DNA of 62,347 bases from positions 8,242-70,588 of the forward strand of contig NZ_JACAFQ010000023.1 of the NCBI RefSeq assembly GCF_015354575.1, written 5' to 3'. Made by a program: the position numbers and the translations under genes. The notes under the pieces were generated by a model, which was given only the letters and a program-made list of their open reading frames with translations, did not search any database and was not told where the DNA came from. The first letter of the stretch is position 1, and every line of letters starts with the position of its first letter. Origin of the DNA: Pseudomonas sp. UFMG81. Its GTDB lineage: Bacteria; Pseudomonadota; Gammaproteobacteria; Pseudomonadales; Pseudomonadaceae. Of this stretch, positions 17,895 through 26,500 are shown piece by piece.

Positions 17895-18668
17895 TCAACG
17901 GTCCTTGAACTGCGCCTCGCGCTTGGCGATGAACGCCGCCATGCCCTCTTTCTGGTCTTCGGTGGCGAACGCCGCATGGAACACCCGGCGCTCGAAACGC
18001 ACGCCTTCGCTGAGGGTCACTTCGAAAGCACGGTTGACGCTCTCCTTGACCATCATGCTGACCGGGATCGACTTGCTGGCAATGGTCGCGGCCACCTTCA
18101 GCGCCTCCTCCACCAGCTCGGCCTGCGGCACGATACGGGCCACCAGCCCTGCCCGCTCTGCCTCTTCGGCGCCCATCAGGCGGCCGGTCAGGCACAGCTC
18201 CATGGCCTTGGCCTTGCCCACCGCGCGGGTCAGGCGCTGGGTGCCGCCCATGCCCGGCAGCACGCCAAGGTTGATTTCCGGCTGGCCGAATTTTGCGTTG
18301 TCGGCGGCGAGAATGAAATCGCACATCATCGCCAGCTCGCAACCACCGCCCAGGGCGAAACCGGACACTGCGGCGATGATCGGCTTGCGTCGGTTGGCAA
18401 TACGGTCGGCGTCGCTGAACAGGTCTTCGACGTAGATCTGCGGGTACCTAAGCTCGGCCATTTCCTTGATGTCGGCGCCAGCGGCGAACGCCTTGGCAGA
18501 GCCGGTGAGCACCACGCAGCCGATGTTCGGGTCACGCTCGAGCTGGTCCAGGGCCTGGTTGATCTCGCCGACGATCTGCGCGTTCAGCGCGTTGAGCGCC
18601 TGCGGGCGGTTGAGGGTGATCAGGCCGACCTTGCCATGGATGTCCAACAGGATGGTTTCGAATGCCAT
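17895..18668 (-). CDS. Enoyl-CoA hydratase
   Basis: A 257-residue crotonase-fold enzyme that adds water to 2-enoyl-CoA. It shows the oxyanion-hole segments AFAAGADIKEM and SGFALGGGCELAMMCD and the catalytic glutamates in GQPEINLGVLPGMGGTQRL. It is the last gene of the five-gene acyl-CoA degradation operon that starts at 23450, 13 bases after the acyl-CoA dehydrogenase. The start at 18668 has a GGAG site; the frame upstream to 18752 lies in the neighbouring gene. The operon matches the gene order of the P. putida branched-chain/isoleucine acyl-CoA pathway cluster. Confidence 0.95.
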   Translation of the reverse strand: MAFETILLDIHGKVGLITLNRPQALNALNAQIVGEINQALDQLERDPNIGCVVLTGSAKAFAAGADIKEMAELRYPQIYVEDLFSDADRIANRRKPIIAAVSGFALGGGCELAMMCDFILAADNAKFGQPEINLGVLPGMGGTQRLTRAVGKAKAMELCLTGRLMGAEEAERAGLVARIVPQAELVEEALKVAATIASKSIPVSMMVKESVNRAFEVTLSEGVRFERRVFHAAFATEDQKEGMAAFIAKREAQFKDR

Positions 18669-18681
18669 GCAGACTGCTCCT

Positions 18682-19809
18682 TCAAAGATTGCGCGCAATG
18701 ACCATGCGCTGAATGTCGCTGGTGCCTTCGTAGATCTGGCAGACCCGCACATCGCGGTAGATGCGCTCCAGCGGGAAGTCGCTCAGATAGCCATAACCCC
18801 CGAGCGTCTGCAAGGCGTCCGAACAGACCTTTTCGGCCATTTCCGAGGCGAAAAGCTTGGCCATCGAGGCTTCCACCAACGCCGGGCGCCCGGCATCGCG
18901 CAACGCCGCGGCATGCAGCACCATCTGCCGGGCCACGGCGATTTTGGTGGCCATGTCGGCCAGGCGGAAGGCCACGGCCTGGTGCTCGATCAAGGCTTTG
19001 CCGAAGCTCTGGCGCTCGTTGGCATAGTCGCGGGCCACCTCGAAGGCGGCGCGGGCCATGCCCACCGCTTGCGAGGCGATACCGATGCGCCCGCCTTCGA
19101 GGTTGGCCAGGGCGATCTTGTAGCCCTGCCCCTCTTCGCCCAGGCGGTTGGCCACCGGCACGCGCACATTCTCGAAAACGATCTGGCAGGTGTCGGAGGC
19201 ATGCTGGCCAAGCTTGTCCTCGACCCGCGCCACCTGGTAACCGGGCGCGTCGGTGGGCACGATGAAGGCACTGATGCCACGCTTGCCGGCCTCAGGGTCG
19301 GTGACGGCGAAGACGATCACCACCCCGGCGTTCTGCCCGGAGGTGATGAACTGCTTGCTGCCGTTGAGCACGTAGTGGTCGCCGTCCAGCCGCGCGCGGG
19401 TCTTCAGGCTGCTGGCATCCGAGCCGGCCTGGGGTTCGGTCAGGGCGAAGGCGCCGAGCATCGCGCCACTGGTCAGCGGCGTGAGGAACTGCTGCTTCTG
19501 CGCCTCGCTGCCGAACTTGAGGATCGGCACGCAGCCCACCGAGTTGTGCACGCTCATGATGGTCGAGCAGGCGCCGTCACCGGCGGCGATCTCTTCCAGG
19601 GCCATGGCATAGGCCACGTAGCCGGTGTCGCTGCCACCGTACTGCTCCGGCACCAGCATGCCGAACAGGCCCAGTTCGGCCATCTCCTCGATGGCTTCCT
19701 TGGGGAAGCGGTGTTCCTTGTCCCATTGCTCGGCGAACGGCTTCAGCCGCTCCTGGGCGAAACCGCGCACAGCGTCGGCGATCTGTTGTTGCTCGTCAGT
19801 TACCAGCAT
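18682..19809 (-). CDS. Acyl-CoA dehydrogenase (short/branched-chain type)
   Basis: A 375-residue FAD enzyme that makes the 2,3-double bond of acyl-CoA. Visible are the FAD/substrate segments GAFALTEPQAGSDASS and FITSGQNAGV, the C-terminal signature ALQTLGGYGYL, and the catalytic base in CQIYEGTSDIQR. The position after thiolase and before enoyl-CoA hydratase fits beta-oxidation of a short branched acyl-CoA such as 2-methylbutanoyl-CoA from isoleucine (inference from the operon). Confidence 0.95.
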   Translation of the reverse strand: MLVTDEQQQIADAVRGFAQERLKPFAEQWDKEHRFPKEAIEEMAELGLFGMLVPEQYGGSDTGYVAYAMALEEIAAGDGACSTIMSVHNSVGCVPILKFGSEAQKQQFLTPLTSGAMLGAFALTEPQAGSDASSLKTRARLDGDHYVLNGSKQFITSGQNAGVVIVFAVTDPEAGKRGISAFIVPTDAPGYQVARVEDKLGQHASDTCQIVFENVRVPVANRLGEEGQGYKIALANLEGGRIGIASQAVGMARAAFEVARDYANERQSFGKALIEHQAVAFRLADMATKIAVARQMVLHAAALRDAGRPALVEASMAKLFASEMAEKVCSDALQTLGGYGYLSDFPLERIYRDVRVCQIYEGTSDIQRMVIARNL

Positions 19810-19817
19810 GGTTCACC

Positions 19818-21011
19818 TCAGTACAGGCATTCGACGGCCATGGCCGTGGCCTCGCCGCCACCAATGCAGATGGCCGCCACGCCACGGCGCAGGTTGTTCT
19901 GGCGCAGGGCCGACAGCAGGGTTACCAGGATCCGTGCACCCGAGGCGCCGATCGGGTGGCCCAGGGCGCAGGCGCCGCCATGGATGTTGACCTTGTCGTG
20001 TGGCAGGTCGAGGTGCTTCATGGCCGCCAGGGTGACCACGGCGAAGGCCTCGTTGATTTCGAACAGGTCGACGTCGGCCAGGTCCCATCCGGTGCGCTTC
20101 ATCAGCTTGTCGATGGCACCGATGGGGGCGGTGGGGAACAGTGCCGGTGCGTCGGCGAAAGCCGCATGGCCATGGATCACGGCCAACGGCTTGAGGCCAC
20201 GTTTCTCGGCCTCGGAACGGCGCATCAGCACCAGTGCCGCGGCGCCGTCGGAGATCGAACTTGAGTTGGCAGCCGTTACGGTGCCGCCTTCACGGAAGGC
20301 TGGCTTGAGTTGCGGGATCTTGTCCAGGCGCGCCTTCGGTGGTTGCTCGTCATCCTTGATAACGCGCTTCTCCTTGCCCTCGGTCACTTCCACCGGGACG
20401 ATCTCGGCGGCGAAGCGGCCGTTCTTGATCGCGTCTTGCGCGCGGGTCAGCGAGGCGATGGCGAAGTTGTCCTGGGCCTCGCGGCTGAAAGCGCCGTTCT
20501 GCGCGCAGTCCTCGGCGAAGGTGCCCATCAGCCGGCCCTTGTCGTAGGCGTCTTCCAGACCATCCATGAACATGTGGTCGATGATCTTGCCGTGGCCCAT
20601 GCGGTAGCCACCGCGCGCCTTGTCCAGCAGGTACGGCGCGTTGGTCATGCTCTCCATGCCACCGGCGACGATCACCTCGGCACTGCCGGCCAGCAACTGG
20701 TCATGGGCCAGGATCGCCGCCTGCATGCCCGAACCGCACATCTTGTTGAGCGTGGTGCAGGTGGTGTGCTTGTCCAGGCCCGCGCCCAGCGCAGCCTGAC
20801 GTGCCGGTGCCTGGCCCTGCCCGGCCGGCAGCACGCAGCCGAACAGCACTTCCTGGACACTGCCGGCATCGATGCCGGCGCGCTCCACGGCGGCACGGAT
20901 CGCCGCGCTGCCCAGCTGCGCCGCGGTCAGGCTCTTGAGGTCGCCCTGCAGGCCGCCCATGGGCGTGCGCACGGCGCTGACGATAACGATCGGGTCATTG
21001 GCGAGGGTCAT
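19818..21011 (-). CDS. Acetyl-CoA C-acyltransferase (thiolase)
   Basis: A 397-residue thiolase with the nucleophilic cysteine in LNKMCGSGMQA, the His motif VNIHGGACALGHPIGASG and the C-terminal Cys in AICIGGGEATAMAVE. It cleaves 3-ketoacyl-CoA, releasing acetyl-CoA. Two ATG codons, at 21017 and 21011, are in frame; the GGAGC site is 2 bases from the first and 8 from the second, so 21011 is preferred. It is the third gene in the operon. Confidence 0.95.
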   Translation of the reverse strand: MTLANDPIVIVSAVRTPMGGLQGDLKSLTAAQLGSAAIRAAVERAGIDAGSVQEVLFGCVLPAGQGQAPARQAALGAGLDKHTTCTTLNKMCGSGMQAAILAHDQLLAGSAEVIVAGGMESMTNAPYLLDKARGGYRMGHGKIIDHMFMDGLEDAYDKGRLMGTFAEDCAQNGAFSREAQDNFAIASLTRAQDAIKNGRFAAEIVPVEVTEGKEKRVIKDDEQPPKARLDKIPQLKPAFREGGTVTAANSSSISDGAAALVLMRRSEAEKRGLKPLAVIHGHAAFADAPALFPTAPIGAIDKLMKRTGWDLADVDLFEINEAFAVVTLAAMKHLDLPHDKVNIHGGACALGHPIGASGARILVTLLSALRQNNLRRGVAAICIGGGEATAMAVECLY

Positions 21012-21023
21012 GTTCATTGCTCC

Positions 21024-21791
21024 TTATTTGGCAGCCATGCGCAGTGCGCCGTCGAGGCGGATCACCTCGCCGTTGAGCATGCTGTTCTCGATGATGTGGC
21101 GGGCGAGCGCGGCGTATTCCTGCGGGCGACCCAGGCGTGGCGGGAACGGCACCCCAGCGGCCAGCGACGCACGCACTTCCTCGGTCATGCCGGCCATCAT
21201 CGGGGTTTCGAAGATGCCTGGGGCGATGGTCATCACACGGATGCCGAAGCGCGCCAGCTCGCGGGCGGCCGGCAGGGTCAGGCTGGCGATCGCACCCTTG
21301 GAGGCGGCATAGGCGGCCTGGCCGATCTGGCCGTCGTAGGCGGCGATGGAGGCGGTGTTGATGATCACCCCGCGCTCACCGCCCTCGTCGGCCTGGCCCT
21401 CGGCCATGGCCGCGGCAGCCAGGCGCAGCAGGTTGAAGCTGCCGATCAGGTTGACATTGATGACCTTGGCGAAGCTGCCCAGGGCGTGCGGGCCATTCTT
21501 GCCCAGCACTTTCTCGGCGCCGACGATACCGGCGCAGTTGACCAGCCCGTGCAGGCTGCCAAAGGCGCTGACGGCAGCATCGACGGCAGCCTTGGCGGCG
21601 TGCTCGTCACTGATGTCGGCCACCGCGAAGCGGGCGTTGTCACCCAGCTCTGCGGCCTTGGCCTCGACGGCCGTCGCGTTCAGGTCGACCAGCATGACCT
21701 TGGCGCCGGCCTCGATGAGCATCTGCGCAGTGGCGGCGCCCAGGCCCGAGGCCGCGCCGCTGACGATGAAGTGTTTGTTCTGGATGTGCAT
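21024..21791 (-). CDS. SDR-type 3-hydroxyacyl-CoA dehydrogenase
   Basis: A 255-residue short-chain dehydrogenase of the HSD10-like (type II hydroxyacyl-CoA dehydrogenase) group. It has the NAD site SGAASGLGAATAQ, the NCAG motif (GLVNCAGIVG), the catalytic Ser in IINTASIAAYDG and the YxxxK pair in AYAASKGAIASL. It oxidises 3-hydroxy(-2-methyl)acyl-CoA between the hydratase and thiolase steps. The start has an AGGAAA site. Confidence 0.94.
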   Translation of the reverse strand: MHIQNKHFIVSGAASGLGAATAQMLIEAGAKVMLVDLNATAVEAKAAELGDNARFAVADISDEHAAKAAVDAAVSAFGSLHGLVNCAGIVGAEKVLGKNGPHALGSFAKVINVNLIGSFNLLRLAAAAMAEGQADEGGERGVIINTASIAAYDGQIGQAAYAASKGAIASLTLPAARELARFGIRVMTIAPGIFETPMMAGMTEEVRASLAAGVPFPPRLGRPQEYAALARHIIENSMLNGEVIRLDGALRMAAK

Positions 21792-21803
21792 GTCGGGTTT
21801 CCT

Positions 21804-23450
21804 TCAGGCGCCCGCAGCGATCGGCTGCGCGGCTTGTTGTTTGGCGATTTCCTGGTTGCGCAGGATGAACCGCTGCAGCTTGCCGCTCGGGGTCTTGGGC
21901 AGCTCGCTGACGAATTCGATTTCACGCGGGTAAGCGTGGGCGTACAGGCGCTGGCGCACGTGCTGGCGCAGGGTTTCTTCCAGTTCGGGGCTGCCTTGGT
22001 AACCGTTGGCCAGTACCACGAAGGCCTTGATCAGTTCGGTGCGTTCGGGGTCGGGCTTGCCGATTACCGCTGCCTCGATCACCGCCGGGTGTTCGATCAG
22101 CGCGCTCTCCACATCGAACGGGCCGACCCGGTAGCCGGAGGTGGTGATCACATCGTCGCTGCGGCCGACAAAACTGATGCTGCCGTCCTGGTTGAGCTCC
22201 ACGGTGTCGCCGGACAGGTAGTACTTGCCGACGAACGCCTTGGTCGGCAAGCCGTGATAACCGGCGAACCAGCACAGCGGCGACTGCTCACGGTCCACCG
22301 CCAGAATGCCGGGCTGGCCGGCCGGCAGCTCGCTGCCCTGCTCGTCCACCACCACGATGCGGTGGCCGGGGATGGCGAAGCCGGCCGAGCCCAGGTGTAC
22401 CGGGTGTTCAAGTGCATGGTGGTTGCACAGCACCATGCCCAGTTCGGTCTGGCCGTAATGGTCGTGGATGGTCACCCCCAGCTCGTCGGCGAACCAGCGG
22501 ATCACCTCCGGGTTGAGCGGCTCCCCGGCGCTGCTGACCACCCGCAGGCGGCCCTTGATCGGCTCGGCGAACGCCTTGCCCGCCGCGATCAGCAAGCGGT
22601 ACGCGGTGGGCGAGCCCGCGAGGTTGGTGATGCCGAGCTTGTCGATGATCCGCGCGCAGCTTTCGACGCTGAACGGCCCATCGTAGAAGGTGGTGGCATG
22701 GCCCAGCGCCAGCGGCCCGGTGACGGCGTAGTACAGACCATAGGCCCAGCCTGGGTCGGCCAGGTTCCAGAAGTGGTCGTCCGGGTGCAGGCCAATGGCA
22801 TCGCGCATGTAGCCTTGGAAGGCGACGATGGCGCGCAGTGGCACTTCCAGCGGCTTGGCCGGGCCGGTGGTGCCAGAGGTGAACATCAGCAGGAAGGGAT
22901 CGTCGCCCGTACGCATCACGGGTTCGCAATGCGCATCGGCCGCTTCAAGCGCCTGCTGGAAGTCCAGCTCGCCCACTGCCGCGCCCACGGTGATGACCGT
23001 CGGGCAACCGACAACGTCATCGAGCTTGGGGCGGTTATTGCGGTCGGTGACCACTACCCGTGCATGGGACTGTTCCAGGCGGTGCTCAATGGCCTTGGGG
23101 CCGAAGGCGGTAAACAGCGGCTGGTACACCGCGCCCAGGCGCCAGGTGGCAAGGATCGTCACCAGCAGCTCGGGCGTGCGCGGCATCAGGCCGGCAACCC
23201 GGTCCCCCGCCACCACACCTTGCGCACTGAGCACGTTGGCGAAGCGCGCGGCGAGCGCCTGCAACTGTTCGAAACTGTAGCGAGCACCTTTGCCGTCGCG
23301 GTCTTCGCAGACCAGTGCCAGCTTGCCTGCACCGACATGCCGATCACAGCATTCGACGCAGGCGTTGAGGGCTTCAAGGGTGCCGTGCAAGGCCGCATTG
23401 GCAACTTGGGTGTAGTTGAACGAACGGATGGCCTCGGCGTGATCGCGCAT
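21804..23450 (-). CDS. AMP-forming acyl-CoA synthetase
   Basis: A 548-residue ANL-superfamily ligase, first gene of the operon. It has the P-loop LMFTSGTTGPAKP, the A5 motif YGQTELG, the A7 region YLSGDTVELN, the A8 hinge FVGRSDDVITTSGYRVGP and the A10 lysine in LPKTPSGKLQRF. It activates a short or branched carboxylic acid to its CoA ester for the four downstream enzymes. A strong AGGAG site precedes the start, and the operon promoter should lie in 23451-23568. Confidence 0.95.
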   Translation of the reverse strand: MRDHAEAIRSFNYTQVANAALHGTLEALNACVECCDRHVGAGKLALVCEDRDGKGARYSFEQLQALAARFANVLSAQGVVAGDRVAGLMPRTPELLVTILATWRLGAVYQPLFTAFGPKAIEHRLEQSHARVVVTDRNNRPKLDDVVGCPTVITVGAAVGELDFQQALEAADAHCEPVMRTGDDPFLLMFTSGTTGPAKPLEVPLRAIVAFQGYMRDAIGLHPDDHFWNLADPGWAYGLYYAVTGPLALGHATTFYDGPFSVESCARIIDKLGITNLAGSPTAYRLLIAAGKAFAEPIKGRLRVVSSAGEPLNPEVIRWFADELGVTIHDHYGQTELGMVLCNHHALEHPVHLGSAGFAIPGHRIVVVDEQGSELPAGQPGILAVDREQSPLCWFAGYHGLPTKAFVGKYYLSGDTVELNQDGSISFVGRSDDVITTSGYRVGPFDVESALIEHPAVIEAAVIGKPDPERTELIKAFVVLANGYQGSPELEETLRQHVRQRLYAHAYPREIEFVSELPKTPSGKLQRFILRNQEIAKQQAAQPIAAGA

Positions 23451-23568
23451 CGTCAGACTCCTGGCTTCTTATTGTTGGAGTGCACCATTGGTCTGACGAT
23501 GTTCGCGCCGCTCACCCAGCCCGGCAATGGCCTAAGGCGTCAATCTGGATGACCGGTTTGGCAATACC

Positions 23569-26500
23569 TCAATGTCGGGCCGGCGCCGGCTCGGCCAAGG
23601 CTTCGTGGGTCAGTCGCAGGGCCAGGGCCTGCCGAGCCTTCTCGCGGTCGCGCGCCAGCTGGTTCATCCGCTCCAAGTAGTCTTGCTCAAGCAACCCAGC
23701 AGTATCCTCGAGCTCCTCAAGCTGGTCCCAGTACGGCTGCTCGACCGCCTGGAAGCGCGCCCGATACTCCCCTTGCAGGTACTCCAGCCAGAAGTCGCGC
23801 TGGCTGATGTACTCGGCCAGGCCAGGCCCTGCCTCCGCCGCACGTACCTGGGCCGCGGCGGTGTTCAGGTTCGCCTGGGTGACACCGGCAATGGTCTGGA
23901 ACTGCATGGTGCGCGGCTGCCCCGGCAAGTCGAGTTCAGCGGCCAGCCCAGTGCGGTAGGCCAGGCTGACTTCGACTTCGTCGACGCCAACCCCGGCCGT
24001 CTGGCGATCCCGGATATCCGCCAGGGCGATGCGCTCGACCTGGTCCAGGCGGAACAACCGACGCGCCAGGCCCAGCCGCGCCGTTCTGGCCTGGGCCGGG
24101 TTGCGCTCGCGCAGGGCCTGAGCGACGAACACCCGCACCTCGAGGGTGCTGAAGCACGACGCCACGCTGTCCACACAGGTGCGCGGCGCCGCCGCCAGGT
24201 CGAACAGATCCTGGCAGAGCCGTGCATCCTGGACTGCCGCATCGATCATCGCCCACACCCGTCGGCCGAGATCCTGGCGGGCCTGCCGGTAGTCGCTGCT
24301 CTCGGTCAACTGCCCGAGCAACTCGAACAGGTCGTTACTGCCCGGCTCGGCACGCAAGGCTTGCCACTGTGCCTGTCGTGGCGCGTGTTCGGCGGCTGGC
24401 AAGGGCGCCAGCCAGGCCACCAGGGCATCGGGCGCGGCAACTGCGGCACCGGCCACCGCCGGCGGCGCATCGGGGGCATACAGGCGCTCGCGCACCGCCA
24501 ACGGTAGAGGGTTGTTCGACAGGTGCAGCGCCTGGCGCAATGCCTGGGGTGCGGTCAACAGCGCCTCGGGCAGGCTGGCGATCTGGTTGTCACGCAGGTC
24601 GGCGTACTCGAGAAAGCCGCACCACTCCAGCCCAGCAGGCACATTGTGCAACCCGGCGCGGCGCAGGCTGATTTCGCGCAGCCGCGACAACTGGCGAAAC
24701 TCCAGGCTCACCGAACCCAGCGGGTTGGCGCTCAGGTCGAGCGTGTGCAACTGCGCCAGATTGCGCAGCACACCAACGCCTGCACGGTCGAGGCGCACTC
24801 GGTTGCGCGCCATCTGCAAGCCGCGCAGGCTGCTCAGCCGAGCGATGTCCGGCGGGATAAGGCGCATGGCATTGTTGCTCAAGTTGAGCCAGCGCAATTG
24901 CGGAAAACTGCGCAGGAAGTTGCTCGGCAATTGCGGCAGGTCCAGGCCCACCAGCAGCAGCTCGGTGATATGCCCGAAATCCGCGCCCACGGGCAGCTCC
25001 GGCAGGCCGCGCGCGGGCATGCCGACCAGGCTCAGACGCATGCCCAGCGGCTCGTTCGGGCCATGGTCGATGCGCTCGCCCTGCAGACGCCAGCCACGGC
25101 GAAACTCATCGGCCACCTCCAGGCGCACGGCTTGCCGGTCAACTGCGCGTTCGGCCAGTACCCAGGTGCATAGCGCACGGTCTAGCTCGGCATAGGCGCG
25201 CTGCTGGCGCATCAGATTGGCGATGGCGGTGCCCGGTCGCTCCATCAGGATGCGCACGAATGTTTCCACCTCACGCTCATCGAAACTGGGATAGAGCGCC
25301 CGCACCCCATCGCGCAAAGTCCTCTCACCCGGCCTGCCAGGGCCACGACCGCTCAGTGGATAGCCCAGGCGACCGTCGGCCTGACGCCGCAGCGGATTGT
25401 GCCAGGCAGGCCCCTCGCGCAACCCGAGCAGCCTGGACAGTGCCTGGCCACCCTCGGGCAGCCAGCCCCGCAGGTCGTCGAGAATCCGCTCGCTGGCTGC
25501 AGCACCCTGCCAGCCCAGGCGCACCTGGTGGCTGGCCGGCAACAGGGCGGCGAGCACCTCGGGCAGACCACCGGGCTCAGCTACATCGACCTCAAGCGCG
25601 TGCCCAGTGTCGTCATACAGGGCGAAACGCCCCAGCCGCCGGACCAGGTTGGTAGTCACCTGCCCGGCGCCACCGTCCGGATACAGTCGCGCCAGGACCC
25701 GACCGCTGTCCGAGCCCTCACGCAGCACCAGGTTCACCGATTGCGGCCAGTCGGCATGGCGCCGCAACAGGGCGAAGACCAGCTCGACCGCCTCTGCCCG
25801 GTAGCTGCCACGCAGGTACAGTGCCTCGCGGGCGCGGACCAGGCGCACCTGGTGCAGCAAGGCCCTGGCCTGTTCGCCCAATGCCAGCGGGATGCGCTGC
25901 TGGTTCACCATGAGCTGGCGCTGTTCGGTGGTGGCGCCCTGCAGCAAGCGCAGGGCATAGGCATCCGGCAAGCCTGGGAAGTCGCGCTTAACCAAGCTCA
26001 GCTGCGGGTCTTGCGCCAGGTACTGACGGCAAAAATGCTCGAGCATCTGCTCGCGCAGTTGCGCGGCATCCTCGAGGATCACTTCACCCTGTTCGGCCTC
26101 GCTCAGCGTGAAGATATCCAGCTGTTCGACGCACCAGCCCAACAACTCTGCATCGCTCAAGCTGCCCTCGCGCAGGGCCTGGAAGAAGGTTTCGATTCGC
26201 GCATCAACGGCAAAACGTTCGACGGTGTCACGCAGCACCACCGGCAATGGCCGCCCCTCCACCAGCAAGCCACGCAACTGCATCTGGTCGATATCCGCCA
26301 CCTTGAGGATCTGGCCGACCCGCTGGGCGTCCAACTGCCTCGCCGGTGGCCATAGACGTGTCAGCAGATAGTGCTCGCCCTGCCATTCCAGGGGGCGCTC
26401 CGTGGCCAGGCGCCAGGCCCGCTCGCCGTTGCTTTCCAGGATCGGTGCATAAGCCTGCGCGCGGCTGGAGTGCTCCAGCTGCCACGTGCTGCGGCCCGGG

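Noticed and set aside
20310..23552. A 1080-codon open frame on the plus strand
   Set aside because: It lies opposite the thiolase, SDR and ligase genes, which have full sets of catalytic motifs. High third-position GC makes long antisense frames common here, and its translation has no recognisable domain.
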